A stretch of DNA of 64,000 nucleotides from Alphaproteobacteria bacterium. Its GTDB lineage: Bacteria; Pseudomonadota; Alphaproteobacteria; Micropepsales; Micropepsaceae. Where the stretch lies: NCBI GenBank assembly GCA_947473475.1, contig CANJBZ010000023.1:1-64000 (forward strand). The letters are read 5' to 3'. Each line of letters starts with the position of its first letter. The stretch's first letter is position 1. The notes below the pieces were generated by a model. The model saw nothing but the letters and a program-made list of their open reading frames with translations, was not told where the DNA came from and made no database searches. Made by a program: the position numbers and the translations under genes. Shown one piece after another: positions 1-9,069 of the stretch.

Positions 1-170
1 AAGAAACCCGGAACCGACAGCTGCGCAGCGATGCCAGCCTGACCTCACAGACCGGGGCGCCAACCGCTTGCTCCCCGATAACCCGTCAACAAAAAAGCGG
101 ACACATCACGAGCTACATAAACCGGACAACTTGATTAGCTAGCAACAGCGGTTTTGCCCAGCTGGCCGGA
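1..170. other. Intergenic, nothing recognised
   Basis: This is the left edge of the window, downstream of the porin gene that reads leftwards. I see no convincing reading frame, RNA gene or strong hairpin followed by a T-run here. Confidence 0.5.
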
Positions 171-1838
171 TCAGTTGGTGAACTGAAGCCGCGCGCCCAT
201 CGCCGTGAAGTTCTGTCCGATTTCCTGCAAGGTGGTTGAGCCGCCGCTCGTCACGAAGCCGAGCTTGCTGACGTCCACGATCAGATAATTGAAGCGCATC
301 AGCACGTTGTTGTTCATGTACCAATTCAGGCCGAACGACAAAATGCGCTCCTCGCCGCCGCGCACACCGCCAACCGGGGCTTGGGCCGCCGTTTGTCCCA
401 CCTGACCCTCATGCCAGTTCAAATCCAGACCGCTGTAGCGCGTGGCGATTTCCCATGCGCCCCAGGAGCCGCTGTTCCAATCGAAAGGCGTGATCACACG
501 CGGATTGTTGAACGTCGCCATTTCATTGTTGGTGCCGAAGGTCTGATAGGTCTTGGTTTCGCCGGTGAGAATCCAGCTTCCCTCGACATACCAGCCGCTG
601 AATTTCGGATCGCCCGGATTGACGCCGGCAGCGCCGCCAAAGGGCGTGCAGCCCGTGCAGGTCACGTCGCGATTCATGCCGAACTGCATGTATTCGCCAT
701 AGACGAAGAAATTGCGCCAGTTGCCGCCGCCTTCCAGTCCCCACAGCCAGCCGCCTTCTTCCGGAATGTTGGTTGCGGTGGTTGAGGCGCCGAGCAGCGT
801 GCTGCCCGAGGTGCTGACCAGCCGGTTCGCATCGACACGGATTTCGGGGCGGTCCTGCAGTGCCAGAGTGCGCGGCGCCCCGGGTGTGGCAGTGCCCGTC
901 AGATTGAAAATATGCGCGAAGTTGCCGCCGACCTGAAAATTGGAAAAGCCGTCCGACCAGAAGCGGTACGCGGCCCGCCCGACAATTTGCGAGCCTTCAT
1001 CGGTGGTGTTGGTTGGCGATCCCGCAGGCGGTGTAGTCGGCTGGCCGGTAAAGGCGGTCGACAGCACCAGATTGTCGCCTGGCGTGAAAATATCCTGCTG
1101 CTGGAACGTCAACTCGATGCCGCGGCGGTGGTCGTCGCCGCCATAACCGGCAATGGCGGTGTTCACGACGTCACCGCGCTCCATGAAGGTGGTGGACGAT
1201 GAGGAAACCGAGTCGCCGTAGGTGAAGAGTGGCTGAATCACGCCGGCGTTGATGCGGAAATGCGCCTCGGTCGGGCTGCTGATGTTGCCCCAATTGTAGG
1301 CAATGCGGGCCAGGTTCACGATCGCATTGTTGCCCTCGGCATTCGCGCCGCCGAAATCCATGCGGAATTCGTACCAGAAGTCGCGGAAGGCGCGGCCTTC
1401 GGCGCCGAAATAGAAGCGCCGGACGATGGAGCCGGACGCCAGGTCCTTGAACTGGGCGTTGGTCGTATTGAGATTGCTGTCTTGATTGAAAAGAGCGGTG
1501 TCGAACTGGATGCGCGCCCGCAGCGCCATCGTGAAGCGTCCATCGGCGCTCTGCACCGTGGGGCGCGAATTGTCGAAGCTCCATGTGGTGTCGGCGACCT
1601 GCTGCTCCAGCGTCGAAAGACGGGTACGAACAGCTTGGTCGTCTTCGTCTTTTTGGGCGAGGGCACTCTCGATCGCCTTGATCCGCTCGTCCAGGCTTCG
1701 GGTGTCTTCCGGCATCGCCGGTACACCCAGCTTTTGCTCCAGCGCCCGCACGCGGTCTTCCAGCCCCCCCTGGGCCCAAGCGGTTCCTGAGATCAAAACC
1801 AATAAGGCGCTGCCGGAAAGCAATGCTGTCTTCGTCAT
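171..1838 (-). CDS. OprP/OprO-like phosphate-type outer-membrane porin
   Basis: A 555-residue protein with a clear signal peptide (residues 1-22, ending AWA before Q). A short heptad-like segment follows (about 25-80, LEDRVRALEQKLG), and then a long beta-barrel-type sequence ending in an aromatic/Asn residue after an F-rich strand. Coiled-coil N-termini followed by a barrel are typical of the phosphate/pyrophosphate-selective porin family (OprP, OprO), which form anion-selective trimers in the outer membrane. The start is the ATG that gives the signal peptide; the Shine-Dalgarno sequence is weak. A three-repeat Pho box lies about 120 bp upstream in the right orientation, which independently supports induction by phosphate starvation. 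Substrate selectivity cannot be read from the sequence. Confidence 0.85.
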   Translation of the reverse strand: MTKTALLSGSALLVLISGTAWAQGGLEDRVRALEQKLGVPAMPEDTRSLDERIKAIESALAQKDEDDQAVRTRLSTLEQQVADTTWSFDNSRPTVQSADGRFTMALRARIQFDTALFNQDSNLNTTNAQFKDLASGSIVRRFYFGAEGRAFRDFWYEFRMDFGGANAEGNNAIVNLARIAYNWGNISSPTEAHFRINAGVIQPLFTYGDSVSSSSTTFMERGDVVNTAIAGYGGDDHRRGIELTFQQQDIFTPGDNLVLSTAFTGQPTTPPAGSPTNTTDEGSQIVGRAAYRFWSDGFSNFQVGGNFAHIFNLTGTATPGAPRTLALQDRPEIRVDANRLVSTSGSTLLGASTTATNIPEEGGWLWGLEGGGNWRNFFVYGEYMQFGMNRDVTCTGCTPFGGAAGVNPGDPKFSGWYVEGSWILTGETKTYQTFGTNNEMATFNNPRVITPFDWNSGSWGAWEIATRYSGLDLNWHEGQVGQTAAQAPVGGVRGGEERILSFGLNWYMNNNVLMRFNYLIVDVSKLGFVTSGGSTTLQEIGQNFTAMGARLQFTN

Positions 1839-1938
1839 GCGGTGCTGGCCCTGCTAGCTGGGAGAATGAGCGGCTCGAGACCCGTTTGGTCTGGCCAATA
1901 GGTGCCGCCGGCCCACTCCGTCCACGACATTTTTATGA

Positions 1939-1984
1939 ATTATTACTGCACTATTTATGACGTTTGTATGACGATTACATGACG
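1939..1984 (-). promoter_or_regulatory. Pho box and -10 of the porin promoter
   Basis: Read on the minus strand there are three direct repeats of CGTCAT(A/G) spaced exactly 11 bp apart, at 1984-1978, 1973-1967 and 1962-1956, each followed by an AT-rich 4-bp spacer. This is the architecture of PhoB-binding sites. About 10 bp past the last repeat lies TAATAAT (1945-1939), a good -10 element at the spacing expected of PhoB-dependent promoters that lack a -35. The orientation points at the porin rather than at the divergent kinase gene. PhoB itself is not in the window. Confidence 0.75.
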
Positions 1985-2064
1985 CTTTCCAGCTTACCCA
2001 CAGCCGGCTCTCTTGTCCGGACGGTAACCCCGTGTAAAGCCGCCACCCGCAAGGTGGCGGCGCA

Positions 2065-3873
2065 ATGATGCCCGCTCACCCCTTCGCAATCCCCGGTTTA
2101 GCCGTCACGGCTATTTTGGCCATTGTTGCGCGCCCATTTTGGGAATGGTTTTCATCGGGCCACGCGGCTCTTGTTGCGGCTTCCGCATTTGTATCCGCCG
2201 GTCTCTTGCTGGCCGCATTCTGGATGGTGCGCCGGCGGGCGGCGGCCAATGAGCGGCGCGCCGACCAGTTGTCGGACCTCGCCCGGGAGCTTGAAACGTC
2301 CATCGGAGCCCTGAAAACCGCCAATGTACGGCTGGTCGAAAGCAAGTCGGCGCTGATGGAGGCGTGCGACAAGGCCGAGGAAAACAGCCACGCAAAATCG
2401 CATTTCCTCGCCACCATGAGCCACGAAATTCGCACGCCCATGAACGGTGTGCTCGGCATGGCAAGGCTGCTTCTGGAAACGCCGCTCTCCCCCGACCAGA
2501 AGACCTATGCCGAAGCGATCCGGCAATCTGGTCTATCCTTGCTCGCCTTGATCGAGGACATCCTCGATTTTTCCAAAATCGAATCCGGTGCCCTTACGCT
2601 CGACCCCAGCGACGTGCCGCTGCGGCCGCTGATCGAAGGCGTGGCCGAATTGCTTGCGACGCGCGCGCACGCCAAGGGCATCGAGATCGCTACCGCGATC
2701 GGCGCGGATGTGCCCAACCAGATTCGAACGGACGGAATGCGCCTTCGGCAGGTCCTGAAGAACCTTCTGGGCAATGCTGTCAAATTCACCGAGGAGGGCG
2801 GCGTTCTCGTCACGGTCTCGACCGAACGGGGAGAGGAGGGAGCCCATCTTCTCCTGTCGATCCAAGACACGGGCATCGGGGTTCCGCCAGACAAGATGGC
2901 GGCCATTTTCGAGGACTTCGTGCAGGCGGATTCCTCGCACGCCCGCCGCTTTGAGGGCACCGGACTGGGACTTGCGATTTCCAAGCGGCTGGTGACGGCG
3001 ATGGGCGGCGCGATTGGCGTTCGTGCCGCTGAGGATCGAGGCAGCGTCTTTTGGGTCAGGCTGCCGCTGGATGAAGTGCCGGCGCGCTCCGCGCCATGCC
3101 CGCTCCGCAACAAGCGGATCGCCCTACTGGATGTTTCGCCGGTCGTCGGCGCCGGGCTGAAACAGCAGATCGAAGCGGCGGGTGGAACCTGCACGGAATT
3201 TGCGCAACAGGATGTGGGGGCGGACCTCATCCTGACCGATGCGGACCCTCAGGCCTTGCGGGATATGCGGTCGTTCAGAGTTCCTGTGATTGCGCTTTTG
3301 TCTCCCGCACAGCGGACGCATCTGGCCATGCTGGGTGTACGCGGCATAGCCGGTTATCTGGTGAAGCCGGTGCGTCAGTATTCTCTGGAAAAGCGCATCC
3401 TGGCGGTGCTGGCCGGGGAAACCGAATTGGTCCGGCCCGAACATCCGCCGCCGCCCCATCGCCAGCCTCAGGGCTCAAATGGGCTTTGCGTTCTCGTTGC
3501 CGAAGACAATCCCGTCAACGCGCTGCTCGTCCGCGAGCTGCTCCGGCGGCGCGGCCATGACGTACATCTGGTGACAACGGGCGACGCCGCCGTTGCAGCC
3601 TGTGCCGCACGGCGCTTCAATCTGGTGCTGATGGATTTGCATATGCCGGGCTGCGACGGCATTGAGGCGGCTGCCCGCATTCGCGGTGCGGAGGCGGAAA
3701 GCAACGCAAAGCCGGTTCCCATCTATGCCCTAACGGCCGATGCCGTGGAGACCGGGCGCAAGGCCTGCCTCGATGTGGGCATGGATGGCTTTTTGACCAA
3801 GCCGGTGGACCCCGCGGACCTCGAAGCGGTCATCGCGACACTTCATCCGGCAAGCGCCGTCGCCGCAGAGTAA
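2065..3873 (+). CDS. Hybrid sensor histidine kinase with two receiver-like domains
   Basis: A 602-residue membrane kinase. Two hydrophobic segments lie near residues 8-28 and 35-55, with almost no periplasmic loop, followed by a coiled linker, a HisKA dimerisation domain with the phospho-acceptor H120 in MSHEIRTP, and an HATPase domain (N box about 233, G box DTGIGVP about 272, GTGLGLAIS about 301). The first receiver-like region (about 350-445) lacks a normal acidic pocket and looks degenerate. The second (about 475-595) is complete, with phospho-acceptor D524 in LMDLHMPG and a conserved Lys in LTKPVD. With no sensory domain visible, the input is unknown. It is divergent from the porin and shares its control region; whether it takes part in phosphate sensing is not shown. 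The second codon (2068) is an alternative start. Confidence 0.9.
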   Translation: MMPAHPFAIPGLAVTAILAIVARPFWEWFSSGHAALVAASAFVSAGLLLAAFWMVRRRAAANERRADQLSDLARELETSIGALKTANVRLVESKSALMEACDKAEENSHAKSHFLATMSHEIRTPMNGVLGMARLLLETPLSPDQKTYAEAIRQSGLSLLALIEDILDFSKIESGALTLDPSDVPLRPLIEGVAELLATRAHAKGIEIATAIGADVPNQIRTDGMRLRQVLKNLLGNAVKFTEEGGVLVTVSTERGEEGAHLLLSIQDTGIGVPPDKMAAIFEDFVQADSSHARRFEGTGLGLAISKRLVTAMGGAIGVRAAEDRGSVFWVRLPLDEVPARSAPCPLRNKRIALLDVSPVVGAGLKQQIEAAGGTCTEFAQQDVGADLILTDADPQALRDMRSFRVPVIALLSPAQRTHLAMLGVRGIAGYLVKPVRQYSLEKRILAVLAGETELVRPEHPPPPHRQPQGSNGLCVLVAEDNPVNALLVRELLRRRGHDVHLVTTGDAAVAACAARRFNLVLMDLHMPGCDGIEAAARIRGAEAESNAKPVPIYALTADAVETGRKACLDVGMDGFLTKPVDPADLEAVIATLHPASAVAAE

Positions 3874-3913
3874 GTCTTTCCCGGCCCCGATGTGGCGTGC
3901 TTCACTGCCGCGC

Positions 3914-4402
3914 ATGAGCAAAACACCATCCCCTGAGTCCCTTCCCTACCGTCCGTGCGTCGGCGCCATGGTGCTGAACCGTCACGGCCACGTTTTCGTC
4001 GGCAAGCGTATCGATCAATCGCTGGAATCCTGGCAGATGCCGCAGGGCGGGATCGATGACGGCGAAACCCCCGAGCAGGCGTTACGCCGCGAACTGAACG
4101 AGGAAATCGGCACCGATCATGTCGAGATTCTGCGCGTGCATCCCGATTGGCTGACGTATGAGCTGCCCGAGCATCTGCTCGGCGTTGCGTGGCGGGGACG
4201 CTACCGCGGGCAGCGCCTGAAATGGTTCGCCCTGCGTTTTTTAGGCGATGACAGCGCGATCGACCTGAAAACCGCGCACCAGGAATTTTCCGATTGGAAA
4301 TGGACACCGCTCGACGATCTGATGAGCATGATCGTGCCGTTCAAGCGCGACATATATGCGAAGGTCATCGCGGCGTTCGAGGATTTGGCGAAGGGTGAGT
4401 AG
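3914..4402 (+). CDS. rppH: RNA pyrophosphohydrolase RppH
   Basis: A 162-residue Nudix hydrolase. The Nudix box sits at about residues 45-66 (GG-x5-E-x7-REL-x-EE-x-G), and the flanking WQMPQGGID and W-F-x-L sequences are those of RppH/NudH rather than of mutator-type Nudix proteins. RppH removes pyrophosphate from the 5' triphosphate of mRNAs and so starts RNase E-dependent decay in the cytoplasm. I chose the ATG at 3914 (MSKTPSPESLPYRPCVGA), which matches family N-termini; an in-frame ATG at 3890 would add eight unlikely residues. The last codons run into an inverted repeat that separates it from the convergent TPR gene. Confidence 0.93.
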   Translation: MSKTPSPESLPYRPCVGAMVLNRHGHVFVGKRIDQSLESWQMPQGGIDDGETPEQALRRELNEEIGTDHVEILRVHPDWLTYELPEHLLGVAWRGRYRGQRLKWFALRFLGDDSAIDLKTAHQEFSDWKWTPLDDLMSMIVPFKRDIYAKVIAAFEDLAKGE

Positions 4403-4466
4403 TGAGTGGTGAGTGGTGAGTGGTGAGTGCGGAAAGCGTGTGTGCCCACTACTCCCTACTCACCCC
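4393..4466. repeat. TGAGTAG/TGAGTGG inverted repeat, likely bidirectional terminator (copy 1)
   Basis: The left arm is built of repeated GTGAGTRGT units, followed by a short spacer containing GGAAAGCG and a right arm carrying ACTACTCCCTACTCACCCC. It fills the whole gap between two convergent stop codons, and the left arm even supplies the rppH stop (TAG at 4400-4402). A related copy lies at 13846-13910, also between convergent genes. Confidence 0.7.
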
Positions 4467-7400
4467 TTAGTTCGCCGCTGCCGTTTTCGCGGGCGGCTGT
4501 GTCTGTTTCTTGAAATCGGCCATGAAGGCCTGAAGCGAATCGACCGATGCGATTTTCTTGGCCAGATCGCGGAAGGCGACGCCCTGCCGGTCGATGCGTT
4601 CGGTGACGGTCGCAAACGCCTTGGCGTCCGGGCTGGCGGCCATCGCTTCGGCATAGTGTTCACGCAGTTTGTCCAGAGCGGCCTCGTCGTTTCCGAGCGA
4701 ATAGGCGACCGCCGCGCGCATGACGAGCGAGCGTTGTTCCGCCGATAGCGGCGTCTTGCTGGTGTAGCGGTCGCCGAGAACCTCTTCGGCCTTCGCACCG
4801 GCAACCGTCCAGTTAGCGGAATCCCAGGCGATGTCCGCGCGCAAATACGCAGCTTCGGAGGATTCATCGTCGGCGATCAGATCGAGCGCGGCATCATGTT
4901 GCTTCAACCCGGCCAGCGCGCGCGCCTCCAGAAGGCGGCGCTGCGTGTTGACCTCGTCAGGCAGGCGCGTCTGGCGCGTGTCGTTGATAACCGCGAGGGC
5001 TTCCTTGGGCTTGTGATCCATCAGGTAGATCATGGCGAGACGCGTTGCGACGGCGGCCCGCGCCACACCGTCCAGCCGTTCCTTCACCTGATGGCTCAGC
5101 AATTGCTCCGCGGGGGCAAGCAGATCGATGGCGACAAGCCGTTCGGCCAAACGGCGAATCATCTCGTCGCCCTCCCGGCCGATCGGTGTCAGCTCAAGGA
5201 AATCGTAGAACAGCGCGAGGGCATCGACGGGACGCATGGTGTCGGCTTTGCCGCCGAGAAACAAATCGCTGAAGGCGCGGCGCATGTCGTCCTGGGCGTT
5301 GCGGGCCAGCTCGGCATCGCGAAAATTCAGCGCCGCGATGCGCAGGATACCCAGACCGTTGCGCCAATCGTTCTGGGCAAAATAGAGGCTGCCGAGTTTG
5401 CGTAAGGTTTTCAGCTCAAGATCGTCGCCGCGCCAGCGGAAGCGAAGACTCTCCAACGTCTTGATGGCGTCGGCCGGTTTGCCGTCTTTCGCCAGCTCGG
5501 TTTCGACGCGGGCGAATGTCGCCCGTGCGGCAATGGCTGGGTCATCGGTTCGTTCCAGTGTCCGCAGCCGCGACAGCGCCTCGTTGGCGTGGTCTTGCGC
5601 GGCGAGAAGCTGCGCTTCGTAAAGCCGCGCCTCGACGGAATCGCGCGGCGACAGCTTTCGCGAGAGCTGATGCAAGGCTTCACTGGCGCTTGCGAGATCG
5701 CCTTGCGAAATGCCGGTTTCCGCACGGGCAAGCCGCGCCCGCGTCTGGACCCATTCCGGGTAGAAGCGCAACACCGATTGCGAGGTGACAAGATCGTGCC
5801 GTGCATTGGCGTAATCGCCTAGTTTGGTTTCGGCCAAGCCGCGCCACAAAGCGGCATGCGGATCGGCGCCAAGCGCGCCAGCCGATAAGGACGCGCGCGC
5901 ATCGGCATAGCGGCCCATGAGGTATTGCGCGGCGCCTTTCATGGCGACGATGCCCGGATCGTTCGCCAGTTTGGCGTCGGCGGTCTGAATCAGTTCGGTT
6001 TCGCCCAACGCTTCGGGCGCCAGATTTTGCGCGAGCAGGTAGCGGGCGAGTCTCAACCGCGCTTTATTGCCTTCGCTTTCCGGCAGCTTCGCAACAGTGG
6101 TGCGCAATTCACGGATAGACTCCACAACGTCTTTGCTGTCCGCCTTGCCCCATTGCTCAAAATCGATGAACGCCGGTCCCTGCTTGCTGGTGAGCATTTC
6201 CACGATCGGCTCGGTGCCAGCGCCCGAAGCGGCAGACAAAGCCATGCCCTTCGGCCGGGCAATCGTCACCAGCTCGCTTTGCACTTGAACGGTGAGGTCC
6301 TGCGTGAACGGGAGAATCACAAGTCCCGTTGCCGTCGACAGGGCTTCCATTTCGACGAAATGCTTGGGTGTCAGAACGCCCTTTCCGGCGCGTCCGGGAA
6401 CGATGAACAAATGATCGCCGGCGTCGGCATCGGCGAGCTGGAAAACACGCATCGCGCCGGGCAGCGTCGTGGTCAGCGCCGTCTGCCCATCGACGCCCTG
6501 GCGCGTCAGTGTCACGGGACTAGGCGGCGCCATAGCGCCGGCCTTCAAATAGACGTCGAGTGCAACCTCGGATTCTTCGACGGAAGGCAGAAGGGGCGAT
6601 TTGAATTCCAGTTTGAGAACAACCGCGCCCCCGGTTTGCTCCGTTCGCACGCGCGCGAGAATGGAAGACAGAGGCGCAAGCAGACTGGCGCTATCGAATG
6701 CCGGATGCCCATCGAGAACGATCCAGACCACATCGCCGCGCACGAAGATCGCGGAGGCGCGGGCACGCGCGGCGGGAAAGTGAAGGATCGCGCCATCTCG
6801 CGTCTTTTCGGCGCTCGGATTCGCCGTCTGCGCCATTCCAAGCATCAGCGATTGCTGGGCCGGCAATGCGGCAGCGGCATCTCCGCCCTTCGCAACAGAA
6901 GCAGTAGCGGCGGCGTCCGAACCTTTCGGCGCCGCTTTGGACTGCGGTATGGCCGGTGCCGGCGTGCGGACGACAGCTGCGGAATCGGTTCTCGGCGCCA
7001 TCACGTCGATAACGACTTTGGCGCCGTCGCGGGAATCCTTAAATGTCGATTCCGGGTCGGTCTCGAAATCGACAACCAACGCATTTCCTTCGAGACGCCA
7101 GCCGGCGTTTTTCACCCAAGGGGGATAGCGCGTCTGAAGCACCGAAAAATCCGGCTTCGCGAGCGCTTCGAAACGAACCGACACGCGCGCCTGACCGGGA
7201 TACACGGTGTAGACAACGGGGGCGGCCCAATCAAAGATCAGACGCGTGTGATCGGAAAATTCGCCGATGCGCATTTTCACGATGGGCAATTTTGCGACAT
7301 CGAGCACTTCCACCTTCGGCGGCGGCGCTGGTGGCGGCGGCTGCAAGTCCGGCGGCACGCCTTTGAAACTGTCGGGCACGAGATCGATTGCGGTCTGCAA

Positions 7401-7835
7401 CCCTTGCGTGGACGTGTGAATCGCGACCGGCCGCTTCAGGGCAAAGCGATACGTCAGTCCGTCCGCTTCACGGCGCCCGCTGCTCACATAGGGTCCAAGC
7501 CCCTCGGTCAATGTATCGACGGTGGTCGCCATGCCGCGGGCCAGCCGGATCGTGACGATGCCGTCGGCGACTTGTGCCGTCACCGGTGATGGGGATGCGA
7601 AGGTGAAAAGAATGCGCGCGTAACCTGGCGCGGTGTCGACGCTTGCACGGTCCGCACTGGGTGCAACGGCCGATGCGGCCGCGGGCGTTGCTGCGGCAGC
7701 TGCCGGTGTAGCGGCGGGAGCTGCGGCCGGCGCCGGCGCGGGATTGGGAGCGGGCGCTTGAGCAGCACGCACGTTCGCCGTGCCGGCAAGCACGGCAAGC
7801 GTAAAGGCCAGACTGAAGCGTGCCGTCCGCCGCAT
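4467..7835 (-). CDS. Large secreted AMIN-like/TPR protein of the flagellar motor operon
   Basis: A 1122-residue protein with a signal peptide (residues 1-25) and an Ala/Pro-rich linker (26-60). Two stretches resemble AMIN-type beta domains (about 70-155 and 185-275; the second reads GEFSDHTRLIFDW), with a Pro-rich spacer between them. A further beta-rich middle (about 330-550) is followed by a long helical-repeat C-terminal half (about 580-1090) with TPR-like A/G/Y/A spacing. It is the last gene of the minus-strand fliL-fliM-DUF6468-motE-like run, 6 bp after the motE-like gene, so it is almost certainly cotranscribed. AMIN-like domains often bind peptidoglycan or outer-membrane structures and TPRs bind proteins, so a periplasmic scaffold at the flagellar base is a reasonable inference. 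I know of no named function. Confidence 0.8.
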   Translation of the reverse strand: MRRTARFSLAFTLAVLAGTANVRAAQAPAPNPAPAPAAAPAATPAAAAATPAAASAVAPSADRASVDTAPGYARILFTFASPSPVTAQVADGIVTIRLARGMATTVDTLTEGLGPYVSSGRREADGLTYRFALKRPVAIHTSTQGLQTAIDLVPDSFKGVPPDLQPPPPAPPPKVEVLDVAKLPIVKMRIGEFSDHTRLIFDWAAPVVYTVYPGQARVSVRFEALAKPDFSVLQTRYPPWVKNAGWRLEGNALVVDFETDPESTFKDSRDGAKVVIDVMAPRTDSAAVVRTPAPAIPQSKAAPKGSDAAATASVAKGGDAAAALPAQQSLMLGMAQTANPSAEKTRDGAILHFPAARARASAIFVRGDVVWIVLDGHPAFDSASLLAPLSSILARVRTEQTGGAVVLKLEFKSPLLPSVEESEVALDVYLKAGAMAPPSPVTLTRQGVDGQTALTTTLPGAMRVFQLADADAGDHLFIVPGRAGKGVLTPKHFVEMEALSTATGLVILPFTQDLTVQVQSELVTIARPKGMALSAASGAGTEPIVEMLTSKQGPAFIDFEQWGKADSKDVVESIRELRTTVAKLPESEGNKARLRLARYLLAQNLAPEALGETELIQTADAKLANDPGIVAMKGAAQYLMGRYADARASLSAGALGADPHAALWRGLAETKLGDYANARHDLVTSQSVLRFYPEWVQTRARLARAETGISQGDLASASEALHQLSRKLSPRDSVEARLYEAQLLAAQDHANEALSRLRTLERTDDPAIAARATFARVETELAKDGKPADAIKTLESLRFRWRGDDLELKTLRKLGSLYFAQNDWRNGLGILRIAALNFRDAELARNAQDDMRRAFSDLFLGGKADTMRPVDALALFYDFLELTPIGREGDEMIRRLAERLVAIDLLAPAEQLLSHQVKERLDGVARAAVATRLAMIYLMDHKPKEALAVINDTRQTRLPDEVNTQRRLLEARALAGLKQHDAALDLIADDESSEAAYLRADIAWDSANWTVAGAKAEEVLGDRYTSKTPLSAEQRSLVMRAAVAYSLGNDEAALDKLREHYAEAMAASPDAKAFATVTERIDRQGVAFRDLAKKIASVDSLQAFMADFKKQTQPPAKTAAAN

Positions 7836-7841
7836 GGCGCA

Positions 7842-8660
7842 TTAGCCGCCGGAGCCAGCCGCCGGAGCCGGTGCGGGCGCAGTGGCCCCGCCATTGGCAT
7901 CGGCCGGCAGCTTGTAACGGTTGGCAAGTCCGACGCTGAGCCTCTGTGCGACATCGGCCGGTAGGACCGCCATGATGCCCGCGACGACATCGGGTTTCAT
8001 CCGTCCGGCGAGGCCCAGACGCACATTGTCGTCCAGCGAGCCGAAGATGCGCGCGGCGTCTTTCGGCTTCATCGCGGTATAGACCTTCACCAGGCTGTCG
8101 AGCTGTTCCAGATCTTTCGCATCGCGCTGCGCGAGCAGGGATTCGATCTTGGTTTGCAGGCCCTTCAGTTCGGAGATCTTGCTATCGACCCGCTTTTCCG
8201 TCGCCTGAATGATGTTGGCGCGGAGGTCGAGGTCGCGTTGACGCTGCTCAAGCGCATCGCGGCGGTCGGAGAGGCTGGTCAGCACATCCATTTCCGCCGA
8301 ACTGATGCCCGAGCCGGAAATGTCTTCGCTCAATTCATCCGGCGCCTTGGGGGCTTCGGAACCCTTTCCGCTTTTTGCCGGCATGGGTAAAGCCTGGTTG
8401 ATCGCCGCCAGGGGATCGGTGGGTTTCGCGGGCGCGGGGTTTGCCGCCGCCGGTGCTCCGGGCTTGGCGGGCGCTGCGGCCGCTGGTTTGGGTGCTGGTT
8501 CCGTGGTTGCAGCGTTGGCGCTGAAGGCAAGGCCGGCTGCTTTGACGCCAAACAGGATGACACCTACGGCGATCACAGCAGGAAGCAAGCGCACGTCACC
8601 GCCCCTGGGCTGGCGGCGGGGCTTCGGCTGCGCCGGTCTGGTTTTTGTCGTCTGTTTCAT
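7842..8660 (-). CDS. MotE-like flagellar protein with MgtE-N-type domain
   Basis: A 272-residue protein with a basic N-terminus, one membrane segment (about 24-48), a long Ala/Pro-rich periplasmic linker (50-110), a coiled coil (about 120-185) and a C-terminal domain like the MgtE N-terminal/FliG-like helical repeat (about 190-250; KDAARIFGSLDD and MKPDVVAGIMAVLP). In rhizobia, MotE with this domain layout is a chaperone that targets MotC to the periplasm. Here the gene sits between DUF6468 and the giant TPR gene in the fliL-fliM operon, which supports a motor-related role. The exact partner is unknown, and no motC is in the window. Confidence 0.8.
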   Translation of the reverse strand: MKQTTKTRPAQPKPRRQPRGGDVRLLPAVIAVGVILFGVKAAGLAFSANAATTEPAPKPAAAAPAKPGAPAAANPAPAKPTDPLAAINQALPMPAKSGKGSEAPKAPDELSEDISGSGISSAEMDVLTSLSDRRDALEQRQRDLDLRANIIQATEKRVDSKISELKGLQTKIESLLAQRDAKDLEQLDSLVKVYTAMKPKDAARIFGSLDDNVRLGLAGRMKPDVVAGIMAVLPADVAQRLSVGLANRYKLPADANGGATAPAPAPAAGSGG

Positions 8661-8672
8661 GAAGGGCGCTCC

Positions 8673-9062
8673 TTAGCGAACGGCGCGGAATTTTTCGGAC
8701 AGTGCCGAGCTTTGCCGGGATGCGTTATTGGGCGTGCCCGCATGCGCGGTTTCGATGCGTGCGGCGATGCGTTCGCCGGACGAGGTGAGCAGCGCCAATT
8801 CATCGGCCATCCCGCGCGCGGCCGTCACGCGCCGTCCGAGATTTTCGTCGGCTTCCCGCGCTGCGACACGAAGGCCGGTCAGCGATGCTTGCGCCGCGGT
8901 AATTGCGCCGTTGAGCGCGCGCACCGTGCCGGCCAGGGTTTCCTGGTCGTTGCGCAAGTTCTTCAGGCGCGCTTCCAGCCGCACGCAGCACAGCAGCGTG
9001 GCCGCCAGCAGCAGAGCCAGTGTGATTTCGAGGATGAGCGAAAGGGGAAGAGATTCGAGCAT
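8673..9062 (-). CDS. DUF6468-type bitopic protein, possible PflI-like flagellar positioning factor
   Basis: A 129-residue protein with an N-terminal membrane helix (about 5-27, SLILEITLALLLAATLLCC) followed by a coiled-coil cytoplasmic region (30-100) and a disordered Ser/Arg-rich tail. The ATG at 9062 begins 7 bp after the fliM stop. An upstream TTG start would overlap fliM and add an unlikely 20 residues. Its place directly after fliM matches the small bitopic protein PflI, which helps place the flagellum at the pole in Caulobacter. That identification rests on position and topology, not on a match I could test. Confidence 0.7.
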   Translation of the reverse strand: MLESLPLSLILEITLALLLAATLLCCVRLEARLKNLRNDQETLAGTVRALNGAITAAQASLTGLRVAAREADENLGRRVTAARGMADELALLTSSGERIAARIETAHAGTPNNASRQSSALSEKFRAVR

Positions 9063-9069
9063 GGATATC

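Noticed and set aside
5925-7589. Long plus-strand open frame (554 codons)
   Set aside because: It lies wholly opposite the TPR gene, has an Arg/Gly/His-rich antisense composition, no ribosome-binding site and no family pattern; a shadow of GC-rich coding DNA.
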